From Lachnospiraceae bacterium (lineage in GTDB: Bacteria; Bacillota; Clostridia; Lachnospirales; Lachnospiraceae): a stretch of DNA of 64,000 nucleotides. The translations under genes and the position numbers were made by a program. The DNA is taken from contig JAAUZK010000006.1 of the NCBI GenBank assembly GCA_014804655.1, positions 32,104 to 96,103 on the forward strand, written 5' to 3'. Within the stretch, counting starts at the first letter, position 1. Every line of letters starts with the position of its first letter. Below the pieces are notes generated by a model, which was not told the DNA's origin, searched no databases, and saw nothing but the letters and a program-made list of their open reading frames with translations. Shown here one piece after another: positions 62,821 to 64,000 of the stretch.

Positions 62821-63396
62821 ATGCAAAAAGGCAACGAACGCAGAAAACAACTCCTATCCGTATCCCTGGATGAATTCATCACAAAAGGCTTCTACGGCAC
62901 AAGCACACGCTCGATCTGCCGCAAGGCAGGAATTAGTTCCGGCCTGCTTTTTCACTATTTCCCCAACAAGGAAAATATTTATCTTGAGTTAGTAAAAATC
63001 GGAGTCGAGGAGATGTATATCGACACAGCCAAAGCCATGCAGACCCCTAAAGAATATCTGTTCCAAACATTGCACGGAATTTTAGAGCAGCTCGAAAACA
63101 CCCCTTTTTACAGAAAGATGTTCGTTTTTATAGACAACGCACAGCACGTTGATACAGGAATAGAAGAGGTCAGAGCATTGCTCGACAAAGCCGATATTGC
63201 AAAACAATGGATACCCATTATTCAAAGAGGACAGGAATTGCAATGTTTTCATGCGGGCAATCCACATGCGATATGCGTCGCCCTGTTCGGAGCCGTACAG
63301 GGAATTGCACAGGAAAAAGTGCGGATGTCTGACACACCATTGCCGGATGCGAAATGGCTTATGAGACTGGTTGAGGAGGAGAATGGGTCGTGTTAA
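62821..63396 (+). CDS. TetR-family regulator
   Basis: 191 aa. HTH: RRKQLLSVSLDEFITKGFYG, then TSTRSICRKAGISSGLLFHYFPNK is textbook TetR. The C-terminal ligand domain is of the TetR_C type with an INNAQHVD-like FIDNAQHVD segment. The gene overlaps the start of a CPBP gene by 7 bases, so the two are co-translated, the same pairing as at 53.3-54.6 kb but on the other strand. Confidence 0.9.
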   Translation: MQKGNERRKQLLSVSLDEFITKGFYGTSTRSICRKAGISSGLLFHYFPNKENIYLELVKIGVEEMYIDTAKAMQTPKEYLFQTLHGILEQLENTPFYRKMFVFIDNAQHVDTGIEEVRALLDKADIAKQWIPIIQRGQELQCFHAGNPHAICVALFGAVQGIAQEKVRMSDTPLPDAKWLMRLVEEENGSC

Positions 63397-64000
63397 ATCC
63401 ATATAGAAAATTGTTGCAGATTTCCGAGTTCGCGAAACGAAGCTTGAAAACAAACTTACTCATTTTCATAATCATAACGCTTTCAAGCGGCTGGCTCGGT
63501 GTCCTTGCCGACCGGATCTTGACCGAGCAGCCGGAGGGGTACAGTGCGGGAACGGGGATCTGGCTTGCGCTTCCTTTATTATGTGCAATCATATTCAGAA
63601 TCAGGGAAAAAGAATGGAAAAGTTTTGGTCTGGCTTTAAACATAAAGCTGGGATGGTGCGGTTATATAGTCGCAGTTCTGACATATCCTGCGATAACGAT
63701 CATTACCGTTTTTCTTGCGGTGTGCTTTGGCTATATTGATGTTTCAATGATCTCATGGACTGCCGTTATCTCAGCGGCGTTGGCTTCTTTAGCCGGAAAT
63801 TTCATAAAAAATATTTTCGAAGAATTTGCATGGCGCGGCTATCTGACACCCAGATTACTGGAATGCAGCCTGAGCGACTGGCTGATCTACGGCATATCAG
63901 GACTGGTTTGGGGACTATGGCATACAGCATATTATATGGTTTTCTTGGGCGATGAGTATTTTTTGACATCATCAAGGTTGGAAACACTTATGTTTGGATG
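63390..64000 (+). CDS. CPBP-family intramembrane protease, 3' end cut by window edge
   Basis: Starts at GTG 63390, overlapping the TetR gene, after GAGGAGGAGAATGGGTC, and stays open to the end of the window (203 codons seen). Four to five helices are visible so far, and the signature EExxxR is present in NIFEEFAWRGYLTPRLL, followed by WGLWHTAYYMV with the second-motif histidine. The third motif is beyond the edge. Confidence 0.88.
   Translation, partial: MLNPYRKLLQISEFAKRSLKTNLLIFIIITLSSGWLGVLADRILTEQPEGYSAGTGIWLALPLLCAIIFRIREKEWKSFGLALNIKLGWCGYIVAVLTYPAITIITVFLAVCFGYIDVSMISWTAVISAALASLAGNFIKNIFEEFAWRGYLTPRLLECSLSDWLIYGISGLVWGLWHTAYYMVFLGDEYFLTSSRLETLMFG

Overview
The window reads as a chromosomal stretch of a spore-forming, low-to-mid GC Firmicute, most likely a Lachnospiraceae/Clostridia member. 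Evidence: a dcw cluster beginning with mraZ and ending with ftsZ, followed by the sporulation genes spoIIGA-sigE and sigG; ylmC-nrdR next to sigG; yqeG-aroE-aroK-aroQ-efp; a DUF5688 protein; strong purine-rich Shine-Dalgarno sites; and many start codons that are GTG or TTG. The assignment is inference from gene content, not from a marker-gene comparison.

Layout. 1-4.6 kb: rlmN (cut by the left edge), the PP2C phosphatase and PASTA kinase pair, and rsgA. 4.7-10.1 kb: an FtsX-type ABC exporter with its two-component system, apparently inserted as a cassette. 10.4-12.7 kb: ychF and lgt. 12.7-26.3 kb: the division and cell-wall cluster mraZ-rsmH-ftsL-PBP-PBP-mraY-murD-ftsW-murA-divIB-ftsZ, under a promoter carrying four phased MraZ boxes. 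26.4-31 kb: spoIIGA-sigE, a REC/HD-GYP/GGDEF protein, and sigG on the opposite strand. 31-41.6 kb: a zinc-ribbon/SH3 protein, ylmC, nrdR, a small membrane protein, yqeG, the aro genes, efp, a DUF5688 protein, tRNA-Arg, a double-SH3 protein and gdhA. 41.8-53 kb is accessory: a 1225-aa hybrid sensor kinase, an ECF sigma factor with an ABC transporter, an ITPase-like protein, a NapH-like ferredoxin with a PadR regulator, an SCP2 protein and a YefM/YoeB module. 53-58.3 kb: tRNA-Ala, a TetR-CPBP pair and a run of GNAT, kinase and phosphatase-like genes. 58.9-62.7 kb: an AT-rich island. 62.8-64 kb: a second TetR-CPBP pair, cut by the right edge.

The most unusual locus is the AT-rich island. A stand-alone AAA/TPR (STAND-like) ATPase and a divergent aspartate-carbamoyltransferase-like enzyme face each other, and each is preceded by the same 65-bp sequence, perfectly conserved, so the pair is bracketed by a perfect inverted repeat holding a promoter-like signal and a TATCCGTTGGATA dyad. 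The enzyme keeps the carbamoyl-phosphate site but has lost the residues that bind aspartate in PyrB, which suggests a different acceptor. I do not recognise this as a described system.

A second theme is structured intergenic DNA. Several same-strand gene junctions hold stacked hairpins that start at the stop codon of one gene and end at the ribosome binding site of the next. One of these sequences occurs twice in nearly identical form, at 7157 and 35724.
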